Counted from the first letter of the stretch, positions 39,008-48,982 are shown. The stretch is 64,000 bases of DNA from Modicisalibacter xianhensis (GCF_900113605.1 NZ_FOPY01000007.1:62001-126000); one strand, 5' to 3'. Numbers and translations are program-made. The notes: generated from the letters alone by a model not told the origin.

Positions 39008-39043
39008 AGTCGTCCAGGCGCGTCATGTTTTCTCTCGTTGCTT

Positions 39044-39068
39044 GCCCGGCCTTGAGCCGGGCTTTTTT
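39044..39068 (+). terminator. Rho-independent terminator of pycAB
   Basis: Stem GCCCGGC/GCCGGGC with a five-base loop followed by six T, 37 bases after the pycB stop. Confidence 0.88.
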
Positions 39069-39175
39069 CGGTCGCCTGACGCTGGGGCCCAACGAGCAAT
39101 CGCGTCCTGGGTTTTTTCGTTTTTGCTGCCATTGCCTATGCTGTCTGAAGCATTTCAGGTCAGGAGAAGGGACGA

Positions 39176-39832
39176 ATGAACGCCAAGGGCATGCTCGAGG
39201 AATTGATGAAGCAGGCAAGTCACGGTGCCAGCCAGGCCAAGCATGGCGGTGCCGATATCGGCAGGCTTCTCAGCAGTAATGTGCTGGGCTTGCTGGTAGG
39301 CACCAAGCGCGGACGCAAGATGAGTGGCAAGGCGCTCAAGTACGGTGTCATTGCAGGAGTGGGCATGCTGGCCTGGAAGGCCTGGCAGCAGCGACAGGCA
39401 AAACGGTCTCAGGCGACCGCCTACGAGGCGGCGGTCGAGGACGAGCCGCCATTCGAGCGCCTGCAGGACGAAGTCGCCAAGGAGCAGCGCGGCCAGATGA
39501 TTCTGCGTGCGATGATTGCTGCGGCGTGCGCCGATGGCCATCTCGACGATATCGAACGGACCCAGTTGGGCGAACAGATCGAGGCCATGGGTGCCGATGC
39601 CGAGCTGCGTGCCTGGGCGGCTCAGCAGATGCTGGCGCCACCGAGTGTGACCGAACTTGCCGGTGAGGCGGATTCCGGACAGGCGGCACGCGAGATGTAT
39701 CTGGCCAGCGCTGCCATCATCGACGACCAGAATCCCGCCGAACGGGCATGGCTCGATGAGTTTGCCGCTGCGCTGAAGCTGGACGCTGACGTGGTCAGGG
39801 AACTTGAGCTGCAGGCAGCGGCAGTGACCTGA
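39176..39832 (+). CDS. DUF533/TerB-like inner-membrane-associated protein
   Basis: A 218-residue protein of the YebE type. A Gly-rich N-terminal part (LLSSNVLGLLVGTKRGRKM) leads to one hydrophobic helix (KYGVIAGVGMLAWKAWQ), then an acidic linker and a helical TerB-like domain: RAMIAAACADGHLDDIERTQL and AAIIDDQNPAERAWLDEFAAAL. In E. coli yebE responds to envelope stress; function here is not known. Good ribosome site AGGAGAAGG upstream. Confidence 0.85.
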   Translation: MNAKGMLEELMKQASHGASQAKHGGADIGRLLSSNVLGLLVGTKRGRKMSGKALKYGVIAGVGMLAWKAWQQRQAKRSQATAYEAAVEDEPPFERLQDEVAKEQRGQMILRAMIAAACADGHLDDIERTQLGEQIEAMGADAELRAWAAQQMLAPPSVTELAGEADSGQAAREMYLASAAIIDDQNPAERAWLDEFAAALKLDADVVRELELQAAAVT

Positions 39833-39843
39833 TTGCCGTTGTG

Positions 39844-40689
39844 TCAGGACTCGCTGCGTGGGGTGGCGTTGATCTTGTGCAGTGCCAGGTCGGCGCCTTC
39901 ATATTCCTGTTCTTTATCCAGGCGGATGCCGACCACAGCCTTGAGGCCGCCGTAAATCATGGCACCGGCGAGCATGGCCATCAATGAGTTGACGGCAACC
40001 AGCCCACTGATGCCGTCTACCGTCTGGGCCGACATCACGTTGAAGCCGAACTAGCCAACGGTCAGCGTCCAGGCGCCCAGCGCCAGGAATGGGATGCTCG
40101 ATGGCGGATGTGCGGCCACGGCTCCCTGGCGTGGGTAACGTCCCCGACGCGCCCCGAGCAGCAGCACGGCCACCAGTGCCAGCCAGCCGCCAAAGCCGTG
40201 CACGACCATCGAGCCGGCGAAATCGTGAAACGGCTGCCCGAACGTGGCCTCGAGCCAGGCCTGGATGGCGAAATTGCCGTTCCAGACCATCCCTTCGTAG
40301 AGCGGGTAGGCCAGTGCCACGATCAACAGGGTAGCGGTGAATTGCGGGTAAAACCGGGCACGCTCGGCTATGCCTCCCGAGATGATGGCCGGAATGGCGG
40401 CAGCGAAGGTCAACAGAAAGAAGAATTTGACCAGGCCGTAGCCATTATCCACCGATAGGGCGGCGGCATTATCGAAGAAGCCAATGCCATAGGCCAGCGT
40501 ATAGCCGATCGTGAAATAGGCAACGGTCGAGGCAGCAAAATCGGTGATGATCTTGACCAGGGCATTGACTTGGTTCTTGCTGCGTACCGTGCCCACCTCC
40601 AAGAAAGCGAACCCTGCATGCATGGCCAGGACCATGCATGCGCCGAGCAGGAGGAACAGCACATCGGTGCTGGACGGGGTGTAAGTCAT
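39844..40689 (-). pseudogene. amtB: Ammonium transporter AmtB, broken by a nonsense codon and an internal deletion
   Basis: The first 212 codons encode a good Amt N-terminal half (MTYTPSSTDVLFLLLGACMV, then AFLEVGTVRSKNQVN and GGIAERARF). Codon 213 is TAG (plus-strand CTA at 40051-40053), where the family has a conserved Trp in LTVGWFGFNVMSA, so TGG has probably become TAG. The same frame then continues FGFNVMSAQTVDGISGLVAVNS up to MLAGA and jumps directly to IYGGLKAVVGIRL and the usual C-terminal tail EYEGADLALHKI. Helices that normally lie between, well over 100 residues, are absent in frame. Total 282 codons against about 400 expected. No glnK is adjacent. Confidence 0.9.
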
Positions 40690-41022
40690 GTCGTCTTTTA
40701 TGTCTCTTCAGTGTCTCGTCACTCTGCGCGCAAGCAGCGCTGCAGGATTCCCAGGCAAGGTATGCACTTTTTGTGCCATAGATAACTTTTTTATTAATCA
40801 ATGCCTTGCCGGTCTCTTGTTTGGTTATGGTGCGTGGCAGGCCAGTTGTTGGTGCACTCAGCGTACTCGAGTTAACCATTTTGGTGCGCAGGGCCTGGTG
40901 TGCTGCCCTGTTCTTGTTCACTAACCGCCCGGGGCGATGCTGACGAAATCATCGCTGCAAAATTGGTGTGATAGCGTTACTCTTATCTTGCAGTGCAGCA
41001 ATCATCCTTATGGAGTCGTGCC
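40690..41022. other. Intergenic region between the amtB remnant and the DUF3141 gene
   Basis: 333 bases with no gene. It is AT-richer than the flanks. It holds a sigma-54-type promoter for amtB (listed separately) and three TGGTGC half-sites at 40828-40833, 40850-40855 and 40882-40887 that resemble halves of NtrC sites. The DUF3141 gene promoter must lie near 40900-41000. Confidence 0.5.
40763..40778 (-). promoter_or_regulatory. Sigma-54 promoter upstream of amtB
   Basis: On the minus strand TGGCAC-AAAAA-GTGCA matches the -24/-12 consensus TGGCAC-N5-TTGCA with one mismatch, keeping the essential GG and GC. It lies 74 bases before the amtB start codon, as expected for an NtrC-controlled ammonium transporter. 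Confidence 0.75.
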
Positions 41023-43452
41023 ATGTTTCCCGTTTTTGCCTCGTTCGCTGAAGCTACCGGCGCATTCTGGGACCCGCTGGGCGCAGGGCGTGCTGCGATG
41101 AGTTACTGGCGGGACGCCTGCGAGCGCAGTGTGCTCTATCTGGACGTCATGCGTCAGCGCGGCAACCAGTATCTGGAGCATATGGAGCAGACCAAGCCCA
41201 ATGTGCTGGGGTTCGATACCGAAGTGCTGATGGATGGACGCCAGTTACCGAATCCGGTCAATTACGAGCTGATGCGCATCATTCCTCCGGCGGGCATCGA
41301 TATCGACGAGAGCATGCGTCCGTTCGTGGTCGTCGACCCGCGAGCCGGTCATGGGCCAGGGATCGGGGGGTTCAAGCCCGACAGCGAGATCGGGGTGGCG
41401 CTACGGGCCGGCCATCCCTGTTATTTCATCGGCTTCCTGCCGTTCCCCGTGCCGGGGCAGACCGTGGAGGATGTCGTCGAAGCCGAAGTGGAGTTCCTCA
41501 AGCACGTCATCGAGCGCCACCCAGAAACGGTCGAGAAGCCCATGGTGGTGGGTAACTGTCAGGCAGGCTGGCAGCTCATGATGGCGGCGGCGCTGGAGCC
41601 GGCGTGCTTCGGTCCGATACTGATAGCCGGCGCACCGCTGTCGTACTGGGCAGGAGAGCGTGGAAAGGCGCCGATGCGCTATTCGGGCGGTCTACTGGGG
41701 GGAAGCTGGGTGACGGCACTGGCGGGTGACCTCGGTCACGGTCACTTCGATGGCGCCTGGCTGGTCCAGAATTTCGAAAAGCTGAATCCGGCGAATACGC
41801 TATGGACCAAGCAATACCGGCTCTATGCCAATGTCGACACCGAGGCTCAGCGCTACCTGCAGTTCGAGCGCTGGTGGGGTGGCCATGTGGTGCTCAATGC
41901 CGAAGAGATCCAGTACATCGTCGACAACCTGTTCATTGGCAATCGCCTCAGCACCGCTCAGCTAATGACCCGGGACGGCCGGCGGATCGATCTGCGCAAC
42001 GTACGTTCGCCGATCGTGGTGTTCTGCTCCAAGGGGGACGATATCACCCCGCCCCCGCAGGCGCTGGGCTGGGTCGAGGACCTCTACGATAGTGTCGATG
42101 ACATCATCGCCAACGAACAGACCATCGTCTATTGCGTCCATGACACTACCGGGCATCTCGGGATCTTCGTGTCGGGCAGTGTGTCCCGCAAGGAGCATGC
42201 CGAGTTCACGGCCAACATGGACTACATCGATATCCTGCCGCCTGGCCTCTACGAAACCCAGGTGACCGAGAAGCCGGCCTCGGCAGCGAATCCCGATCTC
42301 GTCGATGGCGATTACTTGCTCGAGTTCAGCCCGCGCAATCTCGATGACATCGACGGAATCGTCAGGAATCTGCCGGAAGATGAGCGACGCTTCGCCACGG
42401 TAGCGCGTATCTCCGACATCAACCTGGGACTGTATCGTCGATACTGGCAGCCCTGGTTACAGGCGGTGATGACCCCCGAGGCGGCTCGCTGGATTCGTCG
42501 CATGCATCCGATTCGCCTGGGGTACAAATTGTTGTCGGATCGCAATCCGCTGACTGTGCCCCTGCCCGTGATGGCCGAGGGCATCAGGGCCAACCGGCAT
42601 GCCGTCGAGGCCGGCAATCCGTTTCGTGTTGCCGAGGGCATGCTCTCGGACCAGATCGAGCGTAGCCTGGAAGGCTATCGTGAAGTGCGTGACTCCCTCT
42701 CGGAGAGGCTGTTCATGCAAATATACGGTCAGCCATGGCTGCAGATCATGGCGGGGCTAGGGGCATCCGAGGCGCGAGTCTTGCCCAACCCAGGCGCGCA
42801 GCCCGAGCATCGTCGTTTCATTTCCCAGCGGAAACAAGAAGTGCATGCCTCGATAGAGCGGGGCAACAGCCATCATGCAGTGATGCGTGCATTGATCTTC
42901 GTGCTGGGCGGGGCGCCGACCACCGACGAACGCAATTTCCAGAGCCTGAAGGCGACCCGCGCCGAAGTCGAGCCGAATATCGATTTGACCAGTTTCAAGG
43001 CGCTGGTCCGCGATCAGTTCTTCATTCTCAAGCACGATAGTCATGCGGCGCTCGAGGCGCTGCCCGTGCTGTTGGCCGGGGAAAGTGCCGAGGCCATCGA
43101 TGGTCACTTTGCGCACATCGAGCAGGTCGTATCGGCACGGGGAACGCTGGACGAAAAGAGCCAGTCGCGCCTGATGTTGGTCAGAAAGCTGTTCGACAAG
43201 GCCAAGCCCCAGGCCAAAGAAGAAAAGGGCACGTCAGGTAGTGGCGGGTCCGCCGAGCCAAAGGCGTTACAGGAAACTGCGCCTGAAAGCAGAGCGGCGG
43301 AGCAGGGTGAGCCAACCGCGGCCGCCACGCAAAGCGAGCGCCAGGCTGAACCGCCGACAGCCTCGAAAGAGACAGCAAAGCCAGAACACCGAACGCCATC
43401 GCAGCGTCGCAAAAAAAGAAGAACGCCGCCATCGGGGTCTTCCTCATCTTGA
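41023..43452 (+). CDS. DUF3141 protein, alpha/beta-hydrolase with PHA-synthase-like triad
   Basis: An 809-residue protein. The first 550 residues match the DUF3141 family, annotated in some genomes as poly(3-hydroxyalkanoate) synthase-related. A nucleophile elbow VVGNCQAGWQ places Cys179 where serine hydrolases have Ser; Asp339 or Asp340 in CSKGDDITPP and His378 in TTGHLGIF complete a Cys-Asp-His triad like that of PhaC. From about residue 735 a Glu/Ala/Ser/Arg-rich, disordered basic tail ends in poly-Ser. The start 41023 has GGAG seven bases upstream; GTG 40993 lacks one. Not a canonical PhaC: no PhaC N-terminal domain was recognised. Reaction unknown. Confidence 0.85.
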   Translation: MFPVFASFAEATGAFWDPLGAGRAAMSYWRDACERSVLYLDVMRQRGNQYLEHMEQTKPNVLGFDTEVLMDGRQLPNPVNYELMRIIPPAGIDIDESMRPFVVVDPRAGHGPGIGGFKPDSEIGVALRAGHPCYFIGFLPFPVPGQTVEDVVEAEVEFLKHVIERHPETVEKPMVVGNCQAGWQLMMAAALEPACFGPILIAGAPLSYWAGERGKAPMRYSGGLLGGSWVTALAGDLGHGHFDGAWLVQNFEKLNPANTLWTKQYRLYANVDTEAQRYLQFERWWGGHVVLNAEEIQYIVDNLFIGNRLSTAQLMTRDGRRIDLRNVRSPIVVFCSKGDDITPPPQALGWVEDLYDSVDDIIANEQTIVYCVHDTTGHLGIFVSGSVSRKEHAEFTANMDYIDILPPGLYETQVTEKPASAANPDLVDGDYLLEFSPRNLDDIDGIVRNLPEDERRFATVARISDINLGLYRRYWQPWLQAVMTPEAARWIRRMHPIRLGYKLLSDRNPLTVPLPVMAEGIRANRHAVEAGNPFRVAEGMLSDQIERSLEGYREVRDSLSERLFMQIYGQPWLQIMAGLGASEARVLPNPGAQPEHRRFISQRKQEVHASIERGNSHHAVMRALIFVLGGAPTTDERNFQSLKATRAEVEPNIDLTSFKALVRDQFFILKHDSHAALEALPVLLAGESAEAIDGHFAHIEQVVSARGTLDEKSQSRLMLVRKLFDKAKPQAKEEKGTSGSGGSAEPKALQETAPESRAAEQGEPTAAATQSERQAEPPTASKETAKPEHRTPSQRRKKRRTPPSGSSSS

Positions 43453-43470
43453 GCATGAGGCACCATGAAA

Positions 43471-43492
43471 AACGCCGCCCTCGGGCGGCGTT
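43471..43492. terminator. Hairpin between DUF3141 gene and mgsA
   Basis: Ten-base arms AACGCCGCCC and GGGCGGCGTT with a two-base loop, preceded by an A-run; serves the convergent genes on both sides. Confidence 0.8.
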
Positions 43493-43510
43493 GTCATTAC
43501 TGTGCAGTTG

Positions 43511-43990
43511 TCACGGCTGGGTACGTGCCGCCACCCAATCACCCGCGTCGGGAATGGCCATGCGGTATTCCTCGGCGAGGTAGGGCGAGCTGATCAGGAA
43601 ATCTGCGCTGGCCGCATTGCAGGCCACCGGGATGTTCCACAGCGCTGCCAGGCGCAGCAAGGCCTTCACATCCGGATCGTGGGGCATGGGTGCGAAGGGG
43701 TCCCAGAAGAATACCAGCAGGTCCAGGCGCTGTTCGGTGATGCGCGCACCGATCTGCTGATCGCCACCCAATGGGCCGCTCATCAGGCCTTCCACGGTCA
43801 GGCCCAGGGCTTGCGCGACACGCCTGGCGGTCGTTCCCGTACCGACCAGGTCATGCTGGCCCAAGGTGTTCCGCCAGCGATCAACCCATTCCAGCAGCTC
43901 ATCCTTCTTGCCATCGTGAGCGATCAGGGCAATGCGCTTGCGTTTCGGCAGTGTGCGGTGGGCTTGTCGCGTGGGCCGCTGCTCGCTCAT
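43511..43990 (-). CDS. mgsA: Methylglyoxal synthase
   Basis: A 159-residue enzyme that turns dihydroxyacetone phosphate into methylglyoxal, a bypass that frees phosphate when triose phosphates pile up. KRIALIAHDGKKDELLEWV, GTGTTARRVAQALGL, SGPLGGDQQIGARI and FWDPFAPMPHDPDVKALLRL are conserved family segments. The ATG overlaps the pyk stop codon by four bases, so it is coexpressed with pyruvate kinase. Confidence 0.96.
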   Translation of the reverse strand: MSEQRPTRQAHRTLPKRKRIALIAHDGKKDELLEWVDRWRNTLGQHDLVGTGTTARRVAQALGLTVEGLMSGPLGGDQQIGARITEQRLDLLVFFWDPFAPMPHDPDVKALLRLAALWNIPVACNAASADFLISSPYLAEEYRMAIPDAGDWVAARTQP

Positions 43991-45453
43991 GACACGTCAT
44001 CCACTCTGATGATCTTCATGGTGTTGGTACCACCATGGGCATTCATGTGATCGCCCCGGGTCAGGATGATGTGATCGCCCGGCTCGGCGATACCGCGTTC
44101 GACCAGCAATTCGATGGCGTGCTGGTTGAGTTCCAGCGGTGTCATGTCACTGGTATCGAAGGGCAGCGAGACCACGCCACGATACAGCGCCATGCGCCGC
44201 TGGGCGGCGGGGCTGTGCGCCAGGCCGACGATGGGCAGCCCGGAGCGGATGCGCGAGGCAATCAGCGGGGTGTAGCCAGTGGACGTCATGCAGGCGATGG
44301 CTGCCACGCCGTCGAGATGGTTGGCGGCATACATGGCTGACAGTGCCACAGTCTCGTCGATGCGCGTGAAGTCCTCGTGGATGCGATGCTTCGACTCCTG
44401 GATGCTGCGTTCACGCTCGGCGCCCAAGCACAGCCTGACCATAGCTTCGACGGTTTCCACCGGATAGTCGCCGGCAGCGGTCTCGGCGGACAGCATCACT
44501 GCGTCGGTGCCATCGAGAACGGCATTGGCGACGTCGAACACTTCGGCCCGGGTCGGCAAGGGGGCGTTGATCATCGACTCCATCATCTGGGTGGCCGTGA
44601 TCACCGCACGATTGAGGCTGCGGGCGCGCTGGATGATGCGCTTCTGTACGCCGATCAACTGGGCATCGCCGATTTCCACACCCAGGTCGCCACGCGCGAC
44701 CATCACGGCCTCGGAAGCGCGGATGATGTCATCGAGGGTCTGCTCATCGGAAACGGCCTCGGCGCGCTCGATCTTGGCTACCAGGCCGATATGCTTGCCG
44801 GCCTCGCCGAGCAGTTCGCGGGCCAGTTGCATGTCGGCTGCAGTGCGCGGGAAGGAGACCGCAAGATAGTCGACACCAATGTCGATGGCGGTCTTGAGGT
44901 CCTCGCGGTCCTTGTCGGTGAGCGCCGCGGCGGACAGGCCGCCACCTTGCTTGTTGATGCCCTTGTTATTGGACAGCTTGCCGCCGACACGCACTGTCGT
45001 ATGGACCCGCGGCGGATCGACGCGATCGACCACCAGTTCGAGACGTCCGTCGTCGAGCAGCAGGACATCGCCAGCCTTGACGTCGTCGGCCAGCGCCTTG
45101 TAGTCGCAGCCGACCTGGGTGACGTCACCAGCATCGCGGTCGAGCGAGACATCGAGGATGAACTGCTGGTCCTCGGCAAGGGTGACCGCGCCCTCGGCGA
45201 AACGGGCAATACGAATCTTGGGTCCTTGCAGATCACCCAGCGCGGCGATGGTCTTGCCGTGACGCTCGGCAGCCTCGCGCACGGCTTCCAGGCGGCGGCG
45301 GTGGTCGTCGGGGCTGCCGTGGGAAAAGTTCAGGCGCACCACGTCGACCCCGGCCTGTATCAGCTCGTCGAGGACGCCATCGCGGTCACTGGCGGGGCCC
45401 AGGGTGGCGACGATCTTGGTGCGACGGATGGGGGCATGTACAGGGCCGTGCAT
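43987..45453 (-). CDS. pyk: Pyruvate kinase
   Basis: A 488-residue glycolytic enzyme (PEP + ADP to pyruvate + ATP). RRTKIVATLGPASDRDG at the N terminus, the catalytic barrel segment GLVAKIERAEAVSDEQTLDD and MVARGDLGVEIGDAQLI are intact, and the C-terminal regulatory domain ends near DHIILTRGDHMNAHGGTNTM. AAGGAG precedes the start. A HexR-like palindrome lies about 83-104 bases upstream. First gene of pyk-mgsA. Confidence 0.96.
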   Translation of the reverse strand: MHGPVHAPIRRTKIVATLGPASDRDGVLDELIQAGVDVVRLNFSHGSPDDHRRRLEAVREAAERHGKTIAALGDLQGPKIRIARFAEGAVTLAEDQQFILDVSLDRDAGDVTQVGCDYKALADDVKAGDVLLLDDGRLELVVDRVDPPRVHTTVRVGGKLSNNKGINKQGGGLSAAALTDKDREDLKTAIDIGVDYLAVSFPRTAADMQLARELLGEAGKHIGLVAKIERAEAVSDEQTLDDIIRASEAVMVARGDLGVEIGDAQLIGVQKRIIQRARSLNRAVITATQMMESMINAPLPTRAEVFDVANAVLDGTDAVMLSAETAAGDYPVETVEAMVRLCLGAERERSIQESKHRIHEDFTRIDETVALSAMYAANHLDGVAAIACMTSTGYTPLIASRIRSGLPIVGLAHSPAAQRRMALYRGVVSLPFDTSDMTPLELNQHAIELLVERGIAEPGDHIILTRGDHMNAHGGTNTMKIIRVDDVS

Positions 45454-45893
45454 GAGGGACTCCTTGTTGCCTATATAAAAGTGGGCAGCGTTGGCTCATG
45501 GCGTGTTCGACTACCCGTTATTGTCGTACAGAATTCATGTAGTCAATTTACTACATGATACAGCATGCAGGTGGCCTGCGGAAAACGACTTCCCAATTCA
45601 AGGCTCAGCGTTCATGGACGATGTAACAACACGGTGAAAAGACAAGGCTATCCAGACATTGCACATGGCATGGCCTTGCATGGTGATGTCAGGCACGTCT
45701 AGTGTCACTGAGAGCCCGTACTCACCCAGGCGACTGCCATACCCTGTCATCGCCCAGTGCCTCGCGAGGCCATCGCCGAGGCGACAACTGGCGCAAAGTG
45801 AATGGCTGGGGTAGGGTAGGCGCATTTTTCCGTCTCACCGATGGACAGGCCGCCGATGGCTGACATCGGCCTAGAAGAAAGATTTGGAGCACT
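45454..45893. other. Intergenic region between pyk and topA
   Basis: 440 bases without a supportable gene. It contains the pyk promoter region with the HexR-like palindrome and, at the right end, the topA ribosome site (GGAG before 45894). A 75-codon open frame on the minus strand (45598-45825) has no ribosome site or recognisable domain. No structured RNA seen. Confidence 0.5.
45536..45557. promoter_or_regulatory. HexR-like operator palindrome upstream of pyk
   Basis: A perfect inverted repeat CATGTAGT-N6-ACTACATG. Known HexR sites have TGTA and TACA arms with an AT-rich centre (for example TGTARTWWWAYTACA); the arms match but the spacer here is longer. HexR responds to 2-keto-3-deoxy-6-phosphogluconate and controls pyk in several gammaproteobacteria, so the position fits. 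Confidence 0.55.
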
Positions 45894-48524
45894 ATGGGCA
45901 AGTCACTGGTGATCGTCGAGTCGCCGGCCAAGGCCAAGACGATCAACAAATACCTCGGCAATGACTTCATCGTGAAGTCGAGCGTAGGTCATATTCGTGA
46001 CCTGCCGACCAGCGGCTCGGGCAAGAGTGCCAGCGATCCCAAGGAGCGCGCTCGACAGGCGGCCGCCACGCGCAAGATGTCGCCCGATGAGAAGGCGGCC
46101 TACAAGAAGCAGAAGTCATGGGACCAACTGGTCCGGCGCATGGGCATCGATCCCGAACATGGCTGGAAGGCCAACTACGAGATCCTGCCGGGCAAGGAAA
46201 AGGTCGTGGCCGAACTGGCCAAGCTGGCCGAGAAGGCCGATGCCATCTATCTGGCCACCGACTTGGACCGCGAAGGGGAGGCCATCGCCTGGCACCTGAA
46301 GGAAACCATCGGTGGCGACGACGAGCGCTACAAGCGGGTCGTGTTCAACGAGATCACCAAGAACGCCATCAAGGAGGCATTCAAGGAGCCTGGCAATCTC
46401 AACGTGCCGCGTGTCGAGGCCCAGCAGTCACGGCGGTTTCTCGACCGTATCGTGGGCTTCATGCTCTCGCCGTTACTGTGGAACAAGATTGCGCGTGGCC
46501 TGTCCGCCGGTCGCGTCCAGTCGGTGGCCGTGCGCCTGATCGTCGAGCGTGAGCGCGAGATTCGTGCCTTCGTGCCCGAGGAGTTCTGGGATGTGCATGC
46601 CGACCTGGTCAGCCCCGATGGTGAGCCGGTGCGCTTCGAGCTGGCGCGCCAGGACGGCAAGCCTTTCCGGCCGACCTCCGAGGCCGAGACCATGGAGCGC
46701 ATTGCCGGCCTGAAACAGGCGGCATTGGCAATCACAGCGCGTGAGGAAAAGCCCACGCGCTCCAAGCCGAATGCGCCTTTCATCACCTCGACCCTGCAGC
46801 AGGCTGCCAGCGGTCGCCTGGGCTTCTCGGTCAAGAAGACCATGACCCTGGCCCAGCGGCTCTACGAGGCTGGCTATATCACCTACATGCGTACCGATTC
46901 CACCAACCTGTCGCAGGATGCGGTGAACGGAGTGCGCGACTACATCGAAGGGGCGTTCGGCAAGCGTTACCTGCCCGAATCGCCGAATCGCTACACCAGC
47001 AAGGAAGGCGCCCAGGAGGCCCACGAGGCGATTCGTCCCTCCGAGGTGACCCGCACTGCCAGTGACCTGGCGGGCATGGAGCGCGATGCTGAACGTCTTT
47101 ATGACCTGATCTGGCGCCAGTTCGTGGCATGCCAGATGCCACCGGCGGAATACCTCTCGACCACGTTGACCGTGGAAACCGGTGGCTACGAGCTGCGTGC
47201 CAAGGGCCGTGTACTCAAGTTCGACGGCTATACTCGCGTGCTCAAGCCCACCGGCAAGAAGGACGAGGACCAGACCCTGCCCGACCTGGCCGAAGGCACA
47301 TCGATGACGCTGGACCGGCTCGATCCGCAGCAGCACTTCACCAAGCCGCCGGCCCGCTTCACCGAAGCCAGCCTGGTCAAGGAGCTGGAAAAACGTGGCA
47401 TTGGCCGGCCGTCGACCTACGCCTCGATCATTTCGACCATCCAGGACCGGGGTTACGTCAAGCTCGAGAACCGGCGCTTCTATGCCGAAAAGCTGGGGGA
47501 CATTGTCACGGATCGGCTTTCAGAGTCGTTCAGCGATCTGATGGATTACGGCTTTACGGCGCGTATGGAAGACAGCCTCGACGAAGTGGCCGAGGGGGAA
47601 CGTGACTGGCGCAGCCTGCTCGACGACTTCTATGCCGAGTTCCGGACCAAGCTGGAACATGCCGAGGGCGAGGAAGGCATGCGTCCCAACCAGCCGGTGC
47701 CCACCGACATCGACTGTCCGAGTTGCGGACGCAAGATGCAGATTCGTACTGCCTCGACCGGCGTGTTCCTGGGCTGCTCCGGCTATAACCTGCCGCCCAA
47801 GGAGCGCTGCAAGACCACCATAGACCTGATTCCCGGCGACGAGGCGGTGGCCGCCGATGCCGGCGAGGATGCCGAAACCGACGCGCTGCGTGCCAAGCGC
47901 CGCTGCCCCAAGTGCGGCACGGCGATGGACAGCTACCTCATCGACGAGACCCGCAAGCTGCACATCTGCGGCAACAGCCCGGATTGCGACGGCTACGAGA
48001 TCGAACAGGGGCGCTTCAAGCTCAAGGGCTACGAGGGGCCGACCATCGAGTGCGACAAGTGCGGCAGCGACATGCAGCTCAAGTCGGGGCGTTTCGGCAA
48101 GTACTTCGGCTGCACCAACGACAACTGCAAGAACACCCGCAAGCTGCTTAGGAATGGGGAGGTCGCGCCGCCCAAGATGGACCCGATCCCGATGCCGGAG
48201 CTAGCCTGTCAGAAGGTCGATGACCATTATGTCCTGCGTGATGGGGCCAGCGGACTGTTCCTGGCCGCCAGCCAGTTTCCCAAGAATCGCGAGACCCGCG
48301 CACCGCTGGTCGAGGAGCTCAAGGCCCACGCCAAGGAGCTGCCCGAGAAGTATCATTTCCTTCTCGATGCACCGAGTAAGGACCCGGATGGCCGCCCGGC
48401 GCAGATCCGTTTCACGCGCAAGACCAAGAGCCAGTACGTCATGACCGAAGAGGATGGCAAGGCCACCGGCTGGAAGGCAACCTATGACGACGGTCGCTGG
48501 CATGTCGAGGACAAGCGTAAATGA
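45894..48524 (+). CDS. topA: DNA topoisomerase I
   Basis: An 876-residue type IA topoisomerase that relaxes negative supercoils. The Toprim domain begins [20 protein letters not shown] with the acidic [15 protein letters not shown]; the catalytic Tyr is in [14 protein letters not shown]. Three C-terminal Cys4 zinc ribbons start at [16 protein letters not shown] and CDKCGSDM, followed by a basic tail. Full length. The stop overlaps the next gene by four bases. Confidence 0.97.
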   Translation: MGKSLVIVESPAKAKTINKYLGNDFIVKSSVGHIRDLPTSGSGKSASDPKERARQAAATRKMSPDEKAAYKKQKSWDQLVRRMGIDPEHGWKANYEILPGKEKVVAELAKLAEKADAIYLATDLDREGEAIAWHLKETIGGDDERYKRVVFNEITKNAIKEAFKEPGNLNVPRVEAQQSRRFLDRIVGFMLSPLLWNKIARGLSAGRVQSVAVRLIVEREREIRAFVPEEFWDVHADLVSPDGEPVRFELARQDGKPFRPTSEAETMERIAGLKQAALAITAREEKPTRSKPNAPFITSTLQQAASGRLGFSVKKTMTLAQRLYEAGYITYMRTDSTNLSQDAVNGVRDYIEGAFGKRYLPESPNRYTSKEGAQEAHEAIRPSEVTRTASDLAGMERDAERLYDLIWRQFVACQMPPAEYLSTTLTVETGGYELRAKGRVLKFDGYTRVLKPTGKKDEDQTLPDLAEGTSMTLDRLDPQQHFTKPPARFTEASLVKELEKRGIGRPSTYASIISTIQDRGYVKLENRRFYAEKLGDIVTDRLSESFSDLMDYGFTARMEDSLDEVAEGERDWRSLLDDFYAEFRTKLEHAEGEEGMRPNQPVPTDIDCPSCGRKMQIRTASTGVFLGCSGYNLPPKERCKTTIDLIPGDEAVAADAGEDAETDALRAKRRCPKCGTAMDSYLIDETRKLHICGNSPDCDGYEIEQGRFKLKGYEGPTIECDKCGSDMQLKSGRFGKYFGCTNDNCKNTRKLLRNGEVAPPKMDPIPMPELACQKVDDHYVLRDGASGLFLAASQFPKNRETRAPLVEELKAHAKELPEKYHFLLDAPSKDPDGRPAQIRFTRKTKSQYVMTEEDGKATGWKATYDDGRWHVEDKRK

Positions 48525-48982
48525 CCCCGAGAAGCCGAACCAACCAACTGCTGTACCAGGCGGAGCTGTTGCTTGCGCTCCCTGGCGGGGACGACGAGCA
48601 TGCCGCTTCGCGGCGCATGGCCACAGAGGAAGGGGCGCTGGCACTGCTGGAACTCGCCCTCAATGCCGCGCTGCGCGAAGTGACGGAGCATGCTCGCCTA
48701 GCGCGTCATGACTGGCGAGGACTGCTGGGCAGTGACGAGGAAGCCATCGCCGAGGTGCGGCGTTTACGCGAGCTCAAGGAAACGCCCGATAGCTGGCTTG
48801 GGGTACTGACGGCTCGCATCGACACGTTGCACAGCGTCGACGGGGCGGCACGACGTGAAACCGGCGACGCCTCGTTGATCGTGGCTGCCGGCCGCATGGC
48901 GCTGGTCGATGAATTGCGCTGGTGCCTGCGTGAGTTCAAGGCATCGCTGAGTGCGCTGCGCGAAACCAGCTTCGAATGGTGA
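48521..48982 (+). CDS. Conserved hypothetical protein coupled to topA (DUF6586-like)
   Basis: A 153-residue, probably all-helical soluble protein starting [18 protein letters not shown]. It resembles the short conserved hypothetical that follows topA in Pseudomonas. No catalytic motif or membrane helix is visible. The ATG overlaps the topA stop. A terminator follows. Function unknown. Confidence 0.75.
   Translation: MTPRSRTNQLLYQAELLLALPGGDDEHAASRRMATEEGALALLELALNAALREVTEHARLARHDWRGLLGSDEEAIAEVRRLRELKETPDSWLGVLTARIDTLHSVDGAARRETGDASLIVAAGRMALVDELRWCLREFKASLSALRETSFEW

Noticed and set aside
40051-40689. Short but functional ammonium transporter of 212 residues
   Set aside because: Too few helices for the Amt channel and the downstream remnant continues in the same frame with recognisable Amt sequence; a pseudogene fits better.
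44377-45558. 393-codon plus-strand frame opposite pyk
   Set aside because: Antisense shadow of pyruvate kinase, no ribosome site.
45598-45825. 75-codon minus-strand frame in the pyk-topA gap
   Set aside because: No ribosome site, odd composition and no domain; probably chance.
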